Assembly (NCBI GenBank): GCA_025345505.1
Contig: JANVCC010000013.1
Coordinates: forward strand, 2,333,666 to 2,397,665
Source: Todiramphus chloris collaris
Lineage: Eukaryota > Chordata > Aves > Coraciiformes > Alcedinidae
Reading direction: 5' to 3'
Length of the DNA stretch: 64,000 nt
This document shows positions 1 to 11,200 of this stretch, piece after piece. The first letter of the stretch is position 1, and each line of letters opens with the position of its first letter. Under the pieces are notes generated by a model. That model did no database searches and had not been told where the DNA came from. It worked only from the letters and a program-made list of their open reading frames with translations. A program made the translations under genes and the position numbers.

Positions 1-628
1 CATCTGTCTGAAGATGAGCCACTGTGTGCCCAGGTGGCCAAGAAGGACACCAACATCCTGTCTTGGACCAGCACTAATGTGTCCAGCAGGACTAAGGCAG
101 GCACTGGATACTGGGGAGGCTGCTCCTTGAATCCTCAGTTTGGTTTTGGGCCCCTCGCTCCAATAAGAACATTGAGGGGCTGGAGCATGGACAGAGAAGG
201 GCAATAAAGCCGATGAAGGGTCTAGAGCACAGTGTTGTGAGAAGCAGCTGAGGGACCTGGGGTTGTTGAGCCTGGAGAAAAGGAGGCTCAGGGGAGACCT
301 TCTCCCTCTTGACAACTCCCTGAAAGGAGGTTGGAGCCAGGTGGGGGTTGGTCACCCGAGAAACAAGAGACAGGTTAAGAGGAAATGGCCACAAGTTGCA
401 TCAGGGGAAGTTTAGTTTGGACATGAGGAACAATTTCTTCCCCATAAGGGTTGTCAAGGCCTGTGCCAGGCTGCCCAGGGCAGTGGTGGAGTCCCCATCC
501 CTGGAGGGGTTTCAGAGCCATGGAGATGTGGTGCTGAGGGACATGGTTTAGTGGTGACCTGGCAGTGCTGGGTTGGTGGTTGGACTTCATGATTTTAAAA
601 GTCTCTTCCAACCAAAATGATTTGATGC
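1..628 (+). mobile_element. CR1 LINE 3' fragment (type a) in LAMTOR1 intron
   Basis: Ends in the CR1 3' UTR consensus (GGTGACCTGGCAGTGCTGGG, then a GGTTGGACTT...CCAACCAAAATGATT tail). The 5' side is cut by the window edge. Only truncated 3' parts are present, as is usual for avian CR1. Confidence 0.9.
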
Positions 629-1036
629 TTCCATGTTGTTCAGCCTTGCCTAGCTCTGCCAGGCCATAGTTTCCTAGGGGAAGGAGGAGCTGAAGCAGTG
701 CTGCTGGTGGCCAGCCCTCTCCCTCTGATCTGAGCCTTGCAGGGACACACAGACAAGACCCTTAGTGTGAGGTGACCCTGTGGCTGCTGGGCTGGGTGTC
801 CGGGCTGGGCAGCTTCCCCCCCAGCTCCTAAGTGGGGCAAGCAGGCAAGTCCTTGGGGGTGTGGAGGGACACACAGATACATAACTGTGTCCAGCTCTAA
901 GTTTGGCCTTGTGTCAGCCTCAAGCTGTTCATTTTGGGGTGCGGGAGGGAGCTGGGTCTGCCTGGGAAGTGGAGGGGATGTGGGGAGGGGGGAGCATCGA
1001 GTTGGCAGCAGGACCTGGTGCCTTGTTTCTCCGCAG

Positions 1037-2156
1037 CAACATCATCGACGTGTCGGCAGCGGATTCCCAGGGGATGGAGCAGCACGAATACATGGACAGA
1101 GCCCGGCAATACAGGTGGGACCCCAAAGCCCCCTCCCTGGGCAGAACCTTGGTGGGTTTTTTTGAACCTTGGCAGAGCAAACTCTGTCAGTGCCAGTGCC
1201 TGGAGGGTCCCCACAGTCCTCCCTGGTGCCGTCACCAACTGGCTGCTCTCCTGTTGGGCAGCACACGCCTGGCCATGCTGAGCAACAACCTGACGCACTG
1301 GAAGAAGCTCCCACTGCTGCCGTCTCTCACCAACCAACCGCACCAAGTGCTCGCCAGCGACCCTGTCCCCTTCGCAGACCTGCAGCAGGTGAGAGAACGG
1401 GTGGGGGGCCAAGCTGGGATCCCTGATAACAACAGGCCCTGATAAAAAGATTGTCCCCATCTTTCTGATAGGCCCTAAGAGGCCTTGTGGCCTTCCCCTG
1501 AGGCAGACGTCCAAAGCTCTAGCACAGTGGAAAGTCTTTAAAAGTCTTGAAAGAAAGAGACAGAACAGAAGACGAGATGGGAAGGTCCTGGGAGAGTCAG
1601 GAGGTGGCGGCAATGCTCTAATTTCCATATTGATTAAGGTGATGAGTGGCACTGATGCTCTGGAGCTCCAGACATGGTTTGCTGGTGACCTAGCAGTGCT
1701 GGGTTAACAATTGGACTCAATGATCTTAAAGGTCTCTTCCAACCAAAATGATTCTATGACTCTGGCCTCAAAACATGCTGAGGCTCAGGAGAAAGCCCAG
1801 CTGGGAGGTTTTAGTGCAGTCACTTCACACCAGCAGCAGCTCCATGCTCTTTCTGGTCCCTTTGGAGCATCATTCCTGACAGTAGGATACTTGGTGGCTT
1901 CACTCCCAGCAGGGTTGAGGAGGGAGCTACTGAGGAATAGCCTGTTAAGTGCTGTGGTTGAGCTTTGGTCCCAGCTGCTTTGCAGGGTGGGTCTCCCAAT
2001 TGCTGGTGGCAGTTGCAGGAGAACTGTGTTTGGTGACACCAATGCCTGTTGTCGTGCCCACAGGTGTCCCGGATAGCCGCCTACGCCTTCAGCGCCCTCT
2101 CACAGATCCATGTCGATGCCAAAGAAGAACTGGTTGTACAGTTTGGCATCCCCTGA
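1037..2156 (+). CDS. LAMTOR1: LAMTOR1 (Ragulator subunit p18), 3' three exons only
   Basis: Coding exons are 1037-1114, 1262-1388 and 2064-2156, all with AG/GT borders and compatible phases (1-1-0); TGA is at 2154-2156. The translation runs from [19 protein letters not shown] through [12 protein letters not shown] to [10 protein letters not shown], almost identical to the last ~100 of 161 residues of vertebrate LAMTOR1. The N-terminal exons, which carry the myristoylation/palmitoylation signal, lie left of the window. By family knowledge LAMTOR1 wraps around the other Ragulator subunits on the lysosomal surface and tethers Rag GTPases for amino-acid activation of mTORC1. The intron 1389-2063 carries CR1 remnants. 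The gene is transcribed in the same direction as NUMA1, which follows about 3 kb downstream. The call rests on sequence recognition and synteny with NUMA1. Confidence 0.97.
1440..1545 (-). mobile_element. CR1 remnant (type c), diverged
   Basis: Matches in reverse the CR1 segment around GGGCCTGTCAGAAAGATGGG. Both ends are missing. Confidence 0.55.
1671..1765 (+). mobile_element. CR1 3' tail (type a)
   Basis: Only the last ~95 bases of the element remain, including CTCTTCCAACCAAAATGATT and CTATGACTCT. Confidence 0.8.
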
Positions 2157-2625
2157 GCCCACCCTGCAGCTTCCTCACCACCTGCGCGCTGGGGTTTGGT
2201 TCTTTTGATTTTTGTTTTCCCCTCCCCTCTTTTTTTTTTTTCTTTGTCTTTATTTCCTCACGGTGCTGTGACAGAACTTGGACAGACACCCGGTTTGCTA
2301 CTAACTGCTGCGGCACCTGGCGTCGCACGGAGTTTTCTCCTCCTTGGGGCTTGGGTGGGTGTGTGGAGGGGGCAGCGTTTCATTGCGCAGGGGATGACCA
2401 CAGAGGGAATCCCGCCAGCATTGGGTCAGGCACCATGTGCTGTGTCACGGGGAAGGGTGGGCTAGAGACGGGCAGTGCCATAGGATGTCATGCTCTGCGA
2501 GGGACCTGGTGGCTTCTGACACTCTCCCCACTCATTTTTACATGGTTGGACCTTTATTTTGCGTTTTGGTTTGGTTTTTTAATTATTATTTTTGGCCACA
2601 GTAGATAAATCATGTTCATCCGGTG
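2157..2625 (+). terminator. LAMTOR1: LAMTOR1 3' UTR and probable polyadenylation region
   Basis: After the stop the sequence turns T-rich (tract near 2230-2255, then 2540-2595). A variant signal GATAAA lies at 2604-2609, followed by a GT-rich stretch. I see no canonical AATAAA before about 2650, so the exact cleavage site is inferred. Confidence 0.5.
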
Positions 2626-2929
2626 CCTGTCTCCTCTTCCGTGCCAGCTCCAGGGTGGCCATGGTGGGGGAGCCCTTGGGGTACGGGCAGCCACAGCCCT
2701 GGAGCCCTGCTCCAGTCTCCTGGTTGCTTACTGGGACCCACTAGACCTGCTTCTCCTGTTCCAGCTGTGACAAAGCTCCCAGCCCTGCACAACTGGTGGA
2801 GGGGTGAGGGTGGTCCCCCTAGGGCTACCTGTAGCTCCTCTCTGCCTTCTGGAGTGGGTGGGGGGGTGATGGGGAGATGTGACACCACACCCCCAGCAGT
2901 TTGAGGTGATGGGAGGTGTCCCATAGGGG

Positions 2930-3575
2930 GACAGGGGGTCCTACCTTGATGGGCCCCACCCTCAGTAGATGGGCAGGAGGCCTGCACTCTCCCCATCCCT
3001 TCATCTCCATGTTCCAACCCCCCTGCAGGGGCTCTGCCTCACACATGTCCCTTTACTCTCAGAGGACTTCCCTCCAGTGGAAGTGTCCCTGTGCCTGCCA
3101 GCAGCTCCCTCCCAAAGTCCTTGTGTGTCCCCACTCTCAGTGGGTGGGTCCTGAGGTTCAGACCCCCAGCTCTCTCCATGGCCCCCTGTTACCACCACAG
3201 GACAGCCCCCCCTTCCCACAGTCTCATGCATGTTTCTGGACCACTCCCCCTTGTGTCCCTGTACCCCTCACAGGAGCCCCCCTCCTAGTATCCCACATGT
3301 GTCCCCTGCCCTACCCCGGGCCTCCATGTACCCGTAGCCCTGCATGTGGTGTTCTTCCCCCCTCCCACCCACACTTCCTGTGTTCTCCACCCTTAATGGG
3401 GGGTCCTGAGGCCTGTGCCCTTCTCCCCTGTGCCCCTTTGGGCCTCCCTCTCCACGGCCCCACCCTTGCGTGTCACTTTACCCAGGGGATTGCCCCCTCC
3501 CCTAGACGCCCCCCACGGCCCCATGCGTGTCCCTTTACTCCAGGGGAGCCCCCTTCCCACTACCTTCCACGGGCC
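2930..3575. repeat. Degenerate pyrimidine-rich minisatellite
   Basis: The + strand is strongly C/T-biased. It repeats a loose unit of about 35-60 bases built around GTGTCCCTTTACTC and CAGGGGAGCCCCC (for example near 3043, 3245, 3467 and 3530). No convincing exon lies inside. The long open frames here result from the low-complexity composition. Confidence 0.6.
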
Positions 3576-3775
3576 CGTGTAGCCAGCCGTGCGCTCCACG
3601 CCCCCCCCCGTCGCCATGGAAACCAGCTCCCGGCGTCCCCAGCGGTTCTTCGCGCAGGGGCCGCTGGGGTTTGTAGTCTTTGTCCCATACACACGTGACT
3701 CGCCCGGCCAATGAGGAGGCGACGGGGGGCGGGAGCTGCTGTTTGAATCGGGGCGGCGGCCCCGGCAACGGTACG
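3560..3775. promoter_or_regulatory. Unassigned promoter-like island with ZNF143-like, E-box and CCAAT motifs
   Basis: On the minus strand 3678-3651 reads ACTACAAACCCCAGCGGCCC and continues CTGCGCG, close to the ZNF143/STAF consensus. CACGTG is at 3692-3697, a CCAAT box at 3708-3712, and GC boxes at about 3721-3765. This set is typical of a TATA-less housekeeping promoter. It lies 1.1 kb left of the NUMA1 CpG island, so it could be an upstream NUMA1 promoter or serve a minus-strand transcript. A minus-strand ATG at 3617 opens an 18-codon frame ending at a splice-donor-like site at 3564. In human DNA, LRTOMT starts in this interval on the strand opposite NUMA1, but I recognise no LRTOMT coding sequence here. 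Confidence 0.5.
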
Positions 3776-4799
3776 AGGCGTGGGGGGTGGGACTACCGGA
3801 GAGGGCAGAGACACTGCGGGGAGGTTGGGGTTGGAGGGGAAGTTGCAACCCCTGCGGGTCTGGCGGTTGCTGGGCCTTGCTGGGCCTCGGCCTATGATGG
3901 TGGCCAGGGCCTCGAGTGTGGCCTGGGCCCATCCCTAGTGTCGTCTTCCTGGGGTAACTGGGGCTGCCTGGGTCGGTGGGGCCGAGCCCCCCCCCCGTAC
4001 CTCTGTTCTTGCAGAAAGCCCTGAACTGTGCTGCCGTTTGACAGCCACATCGGCCTCCCTGGGCCCAGCACCAGACTGGAGACGGAGCCTGGGCCCGGTA
4101 CCAGATTGGATCAGGAGCCGGATCGGTGTGTTGCCAGGGAAAGGCCTGTGTGTGCCGCCGCTACCCACAGGCTGCCACCCGGGCTCGATTTGCTGGGAGC
4201 ATCTCACCCTGCTCACTACCTGCCCACCACGGTGTGCTGAAACACCCGCACCTCATCCCCACAACGCCCCTGACTGGGCACGACCCTCGTCGCCTGAACC
4301 GGTAGGAGAATCTGTGAGGTCCAGTTGCTCTGTCTGCCACCCACAGCTGGGTCTAGACCCTGTGGTGCCCTGCCAGGGTCTCATACCTTCCCTGCCGTCT
4401 CATCCCCTGTGAATGCCGTGCTTGGGACGGCCTTGGCCTGTGGCCTCGTAAGGGTCTCTGGCTCCTTGCCTGCTTCCAAGCAGCCCCAGGAGGTATCTGG
4501 AGTGGTGTATCCAGGTGCAGGCAGGACTTTGGCGGCTGCCTGCCCCAACAGCCAGCAGTGGTTCCACAGCCTCTTTGGCCAGTTGCTTTTTGCGGCATCT
4601 CTGCCGGCGGTGGGTCGTGGCATGGCTCCGGTCACCATCACAACTGTGGGGCCGGTGGGGAGCATCAGTGGGAGGATTCTTCAGGACGTGGCTCCCGAGG
4701 GAGCCCGCAGCGCCCTTCTTCACCAAGCTCCCCGTGAGCAGCTGGCGCTGCCACCGCGCTGGAGGTCGAGAGCGCATCTGTGCCGGCCCCTCCGGCCCC

Positions 4800-5960
4800 C
4801 ATAACCCCGAGCCCTGTCAGGTGACGGCAGCGAGTGCGGCTGTGGCCGGGCTGGGACGCTGCCCCTTTTCCCCGTATCCTCTCTGGCGGCGACGGCAGCG
4901 GCAGCGGCTTTTTGTGCCGTGCGCCTTTAACGAGCGCGGCCTTGGCGCGGTGACGTGGGGTGGCCCAGGGCCAGGAAGGGGGAACCGTCCGTCGCCTGCC
5001 CGCCGAAGAGAAGCCCAACAACTTTTCTTTTGTGCGTGGCCGCTGGCTCCCCGGCCCTCCCCGGCTGCCAGCGCTCATGGCGGATTAAACCTCCGAGCGC
5101 CGACGGCGCCCGCGCACCCCTGGTAAGGCCCCAACAAAGACTTTATTCCCTCTTCCTTGTTTGTTTTCAAGAGGGCTGGGGAAGAAGAGGAGGAGGAGGG
5201 AGGCGGGGGGAAGGCGAAGCGCAACGTCTGCCAGCCGGGCCGTCTCACCCCTGCACCCCGCGACTCCCCCCCCCCCCCCCCATCCCACCCCGGGGTGCGA
5301 ACCCCTGAGCCGCGGCGGGACGCGGGCAACCGAGTTGGCTTCGCCAACATCCGGGAGCTGCGGGGTGGCGGCCGTGACACCCCCCCCCACCTCTCCCGCC
5401 GCCGCCGCCTCCTCCGCGGGCCTGTCCCTTGTGGTGGGAAGGGGGGGGCGCTACCGTGGGTTGCCCACCCTGCTTGGGGGAGCTGCTGGGTGCTCCCCGC
5501 AGCGGGACACCCCCTTCCCCCCCGCACCCCCCGGGGTATTTGGGGGCTGCCGGCCGGTTGGCTCGTCGGGAGCTTGCGTAACGCCGTGTTGTGCCCGGAG
5601 CGGGCGCTGGGAGGGAAAAGCGGCAACGGACAAGATTCCGTCACCGCCATCGCGGCTCTTGCCCCTTGCCCGGACCCTTCCGCAGCTTCGGCGACGCGGC
5701 TGGAAAAACGTTCCCCGGCCCGTCGCCTTTTGTGCCGCCTCTTCCCGTCCGCCGGTGCGCGGGTCCAGGCGGAGTTCGGAGGAGCCGACGTCGCCGGCGA
5801 CCAAGCCAGGCTGTGACCATGGCAGGAACGGGCAGCTCTGCCCGGCCCGGCCTCTTACCGGGCACTTCCACAGACCGGCTCCGGTAAAAAACCCATCCCG
5901 GCGGGATGTGGGCCCCCGTGCCGGGACTCTGTGTTGAGGGGATATGTGTTTTGTGGGTTT
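4800..5960 (+). promoter_or_regulatory. NUMA1: NUMA1 CpG-island promoter and noncoding first exon(s)
   Basis: Dense CpG and GC-box sequence, no TATA box, and a CRE-like TGACGTGG at 4951-4958. One probable noncoding first exon ends at a good donor at 5122/5123 (CTG|GTAAGG). A second possible first exon ends at 5884/5885 (CCG|GTAAAA) and contains a short upstream reading frame starting at 5819. The next acceptor used by the coding transcript is before 8171. Runs of C occur near 5268-5282 and a G-run near 5985. Transcription start points cannot be fixed by eye. Confidence 0.65.
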
Positions 5961-8170
5961 ATTTCCCCCCCGAGGTTTCGGGGGGGGGGAGGGGGGAGTG
6001 GAATTTGTGGGGAGAGGGCCTGGTCTGGGCATGCTGTGCCCACGGCGCTGGGTGCTGGGAGGCTTTGTTGCTGCAGCTGCAGGGCCAGGAAGCTGTTTTT
6101 TAGCCAAACCGGAGGGAAAATCCATCCTGACAACGATCCTGTGCTTCCCAGATGAGCTTGTTATAAATGAGACCAAAATAGTCTTTAAATAAAAAAAAAA
6201 AAAATTTATTAGTGATGGGGAATGAGCAAGGGCCGAGTCCCCAGTATAGCAGAATGCATTTGGTACCTTTCCATACCTGACTTGGTGCTTTTATTAGAGC
6301 AAACCAGCTTAAGCAATTGGTACAGAGTTTGATGAACAAACAATTCACAGTTTATCACAAGCTCACGGAGGTGGCGGGAGCTCTGTGTTCCCCTCCTGAA
6401 GCCATCACAGCCGGTGGCCCTGGCGTGCTGGGCACTCCCGGGAACTGCTGTGGATCCCATCCCGTCACAGCAGGGAGCAGGGGTCAGGGCACTGTATGGG
6501 GCAAGGAGCTGAGGAGCCCCCCCCCCCACTTCAGGTGATTTTTGGCAAGGGCCACAGTTGGCACCAGCAGCTCAGGTCTACTCCGGGCAGCTCCCTCACT
6601 GGCAGCTTTACTGGAGGAACGGCTGGTGCCAGGGCAAAGGTCACCGTGGAGGGGACCTGGCAGCGCTCCCGCATCCTAGGGACAACGGGGTTGCTCGTCC
6701 CTGCTCCCACCCTGCGTGGTGATGTCTGGGGTCTCCCATTGCAGGCCCCCTCACCCTTCCCTGGGTAGGTTGTTCTTAGCGCTGGTAGTAGTGTGCAGGA
6801 CAGCTGGCAGCAGCAGGCAAGGGACCTGGCAGCACTCCCGTGGCTTGGTCACTACCTCGCCAGGCTTGTCTGGGACCATCTGACCTTTGCAGGATCCTTC
6901 CAGCCCCTGCGGCTGTGTTCTTAGCTGCGGGCAGAGCCCTCTGAGGGTCCCAGCACCCAGGAGTGGTGGCAGCTGGGGTGGTGGGGAATGAGGGAACCCC
7001 GGTTCCCACCCCACCAGCATTTCAGGGGCTGTCAGGACGAAGCTAGAGCAGCTGGGGCAGTACAGTGGTGGCAGCTCAGCCCCATCCCAGGTGGGTACCT
7101 GTCTAGATACCTCCTTTTTTTTTTTTCTTTTTTATCTTTTTTTTTTTAATTTCCTTCTATGGTGAGCTCTGTGGTGATCCTCCCCCTGCCAGGCCACACT
7201 CTTCATGGCTCCCACTGCATTCCTAGCCAGAACCAGTTGTCCAGCACGGTTTGACTGCTTGTTTACCACTGCTTCTAGTCCCCCTCTGTTCCCCAAGAGC
7301 CATGTCACACTCGGTGCCTTCTTCATCTGGCTGCCTCTCTTCACAGAGCTGGGGGATTCCTTCTGGCTCTTGTCCATCCCACAGCACCACCGTGGCTCTT
7401 GGCCGCCCCACACTTGCTGGATGTTGGTGTTTTGAATTGCTTCTCCTCCCTCTAAAGTTGCTGTTCATGTTTTCTAGAGGGAGGCAAATTTTCCTGGGAT
7501 GCTGGGGCTTCCTGGCAGCGATGCCAGCACTCAGCTGTGAACCAGGAACGCCATCCGTGGATGCCAATGAGCTGCCAGGCCCTGTGCCAGGAGCCTGCTT
7601 GGGTGCCCAGGTTGGGCCCTCTGTGGTTCGGTACAGCTGTGGAGGAACCCTCTGCCACCCACAGTGCCCTCTGGCGAGACAGGATCTGGCAGGGTGATGG
7701 CAGCCACAGGTGCCAGCTGGTTTGAGCTGCAAACGGTTGGTTTGTGCTGCCACGGTGTGACCTGATGGGATGCTGACCCTACTCCCTCTGAGGCTGGGCC
7801 TGAAACCCTGGGGGACCTACCCAGATACTGGGGTCTGACTGGGTCTTGGAGTGCCAGGGCTTTAAATTTCTCTTAAATTTCAGAGAATTTTGGTTGTGAG
7901 GAGGGGAAGGAAGAAGGAGGTGCTGGGGACAAGAAGCCTGAGCGGCTGTTTTGCCTGGACACTTGATCGTCGGGATCTTGATCTCGGCAAGGGGAAATCC
8001 TGGGGGGCTGCGGGAGGGGACCCAGCTGCTCGCTGTCAGCACAGAGGGTTAGTCCTCCCTGGACAGACCTTAATGCCTGGCACTGTGTGCAATTAATGTC
8101 ATTACTATGTTTGGCCTTAATTGCTCTTTATTCCTGCCCCCCCCCCCCCCAACTTTGTTGCTGTTTCCAG
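5123..8170 (+). other. NUMA1: NUMA1 5' UTR intron
   Basis: I see no exon here. The intron holds an A-tract at 6190-6204, T-tracts at 7110-7150, a C-run at about 8137-8150, and a short internal duplication: GGGACCTGGCAGCGCTCCCG near 6654 recurs in slightly altered form near 6823. Nothing else is recognised. Confidence 0.5.
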
Positions 8171-8201
8171 GTCTGGGCAGTGAGCCGGCAGCCTCGCGAA
8201 G

Positions 8202-11200
8202 ATGCCTCTTCACAGCGCGAGAGCTGCGGCTCTCCTCTCTTGGGTAAAGCCTTTCTCTCCTCCACTGCAGCTTGCTCTGTAGGTGGGATCTGCTGCCTGG
8301 GGTAGGGGGGTCCCAGCTGCTGCTGGCACCCAGGAACATGATGCTGGGGCCGGTCAAGGGAGGGATTGTGGCTGGGGCAGGTCCTGGGGTGGCCAAATCC
8401 CTGCCCTTCCCAGGCAGGTGGGTGTTTGCTTTGCTTGCTGTTTCTGTTGAGTAACCAGAAATGCCAGAACAGCTTGGTCCGGCTGTGGAAACATCCCAAG
8501 AGCTGGTTTGGGAGGCAAGGAGCAGCTGGACCATAAAGGGGCTGTTGGATCTGCCTCGCAAAGCATTGCAGCTTGATAAAGGAGCCCTAGGCTGTCCCAA
8601 CTGGCTGCGGAGCCATGGGTGATCATGTTTGGCTTCTGCTGGAGCCTGGCAGGGGGAGTTCAGAAGGGCGAGCTTTGATCTCACCCCCAGAGCTGCCTCA
8701 CTGTCCCCCTGAGCAGGCCTGGGAGGTGGTGGAGTTGGCTCAAGCACACCATGGAGTTGGCTTCTGACCCTCTCGCTCCATTTCTAGGTGAACAGCACAA
8801 GAGTTTGTACCAATCCTCTTGATGATCTGTCACAGCTCCAGGACTGCAGTGTCTTCCTCAGGATCATCAACAAAATGTGAGTACGGGGAGCTGGGGCTCT
8901 CCAAACGGCCTGGCTGTCTGGGAAACAGCACAGAGTGCACACTGGGCTACTTCCCTCGGCCCTCAAGAGCTTCTTCCGGTCTCTCCAGGCAGGGTGGGAG
9001 CAGAGATCCTGGGATATTCCTCCTCTGATGCTGGATCTCTGGCTCCTCCCTGTGAGGATCTGGCAAAGCACAGCAGCACTTGCCCGCTGGGCACGTTCTG
9101 AAGCCCATCGTGATGAAACACGGGGCTCTTGCCTTTGCACTGTGGCTCCTTATTGTGTATACCCCTGGATGTATGGCATGAGGAGCCTTTTGGGGTGCTC
9201 TGCCTGGAAGCCTCCATACGTAGATGATTTATTTGGGCTCTGCCGGCAGCTCAGGCGTGAGAACAAACTACTCGAGGTTACTGGGAGAGGGTCTGAGCTG
9301 TTGGAGTCCTGTGGAGCTGCCCCCAGGTAGAATTTGGGGCAGAATTTCTGTTGTCGTGAGATTTGCTGCAACATCTGGCACTGACATCTGGGCTGGCTCC
9401 AGGCATTGAAGCAAAGAGCTGGGCGCAGAGGCCAGCAGAGCTGCCTGGGAGAGGTTATATTTCCATAAATGCAGCTCGTCTGAGGAAACAGCCCAGCAAG
9501 TTTTCCTGAGCTGCAGCCTTGGGATCCTGAGGAAGCCTCAGGTCTGCAAAGCAGCTTAAAGCTTGCGCCCCACAAAGCTCTCCCATTCTCTGGAGAATTC
9601 AGTCTTCTTCCCAGTACAGTATGGGCAGGATGGAGATGGTTTGCTCCATCCCAGGACCCGAGGTGGGAGGAATGTCTCCATCGGGAGCCTCATTTGTCAT
9701 CTGCGAGCGAGGCTGGTTAAAACCTGGCAGCCGTAACGAGCGTCAGAGCTGGGACTGAACGTCCTTAATGAGCTGCTGAGGCAAATTGGGAGGGCGTGAG
9801 GCTGCCGCTGGGCTCCGAGCGTGGCGTCGCTTTCAAACCCTTCCGGCGGGAGGCTCTGCAGGAGCCTCTCTGCTATAATTACCTCCCTGTGCGGCGTAAC
9901 GAGAGCCTGCTCAGAGCAGGGATCTGCTGCTGGTGGGTGGGGAGGAAGGAGCCGCCTCCACCGGGGTTATATTTAGTCAGACCTGCTTAATCTTCTGGGT
10001 CTGGAGCTCAAGATTAGCTGGGACCTCTGGCGGCGTGTGCTCACCGAACAGGCCTGGCCCAGTCAGGGCCCCACTTGAGCAGTGGAACGGCCACTGTGGC
10101 AGCCCTGCTGAACGGGGGAGCTCTCCGCAGCACCGGGGAACGGGCTGGGAAGTCCCTGAGGTGGGGAAAATCCTTGTGCCAGCCCCTTCCCCTGGACAAG
10201 TCCCTGCTTTGGGCACCCTGGGCGTAAGCAAAGGTGCCAAAGCAATGCCAGGCGAGTGTAGCTGGCACAGGTTTTAGACCTGCTGAGCTGGTGGCTGTTG
10301 AGGAAGAGCATGGTCTCAAGAGCTGCTTCAGCCCACTCCAAATCCAGCGTGGGCTCCAGGGCAGTGACCTGGAGGGGAGCGGAGTCCCCCTGTCTCTGAA
10401 ATCACCGTTTCCCACAAACAGTGATGCTTTGCTGTGACAAGAATAACTCCCTGGTTCCACACGTGGCCCCTGCAGTGCCTCCCTGGCTGGTGGGGCCACT
10501 GCCAGCTCCTCAGCCGTTCCGGACGCTGCTGGTGTTGGCAGACAGAGGAGGAAGTGGTGGAGGGGCTGGCTTCAGCTCCTCATCAGACACCATCGGAGCT
10601 ACAGGGAATGTCAGAACTTGCTCCTGGGCACAGTGTGGTTGGCTTTTGCTTCACTACCCGCCCTGGCACAACAGCGCAGGGCAAATTGACGCTGTATTGC
10701 CCAAGAGGCGGCTTCTTGCTCAGCAAGCTCTGTTGTCACCCCCACCCCTCCGCCCCCCACCTCCACCATTCGCTTTTGTTTAATCCCTCGGCAAAGTGTT
10801 AACTCAACCCCTGCGCTTTTCTAGCCACCGGAGCGAGGAAGGCGAGTCCGCATTGGAGCAGCCACTGCCAGAGAGGGTCTCCTTCATCTGTGGCTTCCTG
10901 CAGAGTAAGAGCCTTCACCAGTGCCGGGGGTGGGAAGCAGCTGCCCCTGCTCAGTGCCCCACAACCCAGTGAGGGTTCTGGTGACCCTTCCTGCTGTGTC
11001 AGCAGCTCGGCAGGGGGAAGGCAGGGCTGTGGGAAGGAAAGATTCTTGATGGAAATCCTTGCCAGAGCTTGAGCTTGGTGGAAGGAGGTCGAGGGGGTAA
11101 AGAACAGATTGCTAGTGACTGCTTTGGTGACACCTTGCCCGGTGATTGACCTCAAGCAGCTCAAATCCCGCTGGAAAACCCAAGCAGGAATGCTGGTAGG

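Noticed and set aside
2616-3017. Minus-strand frame considered as a downstream exon of the orphan promoter at 3.6 kb
   Set aside because: There is an acceptor-like site, but the peptide is low complexity, overlaps the LAMTOR1 3' region and matches no LRTOMT sequence I know.
5161-5937. Proline/arginine-rich open frames in the NUMA1 CpG island
   Set aside because: Composition artefacts of GC-rich promoter sequence; no homology, and they overlap a probable noncoding exon and intron.
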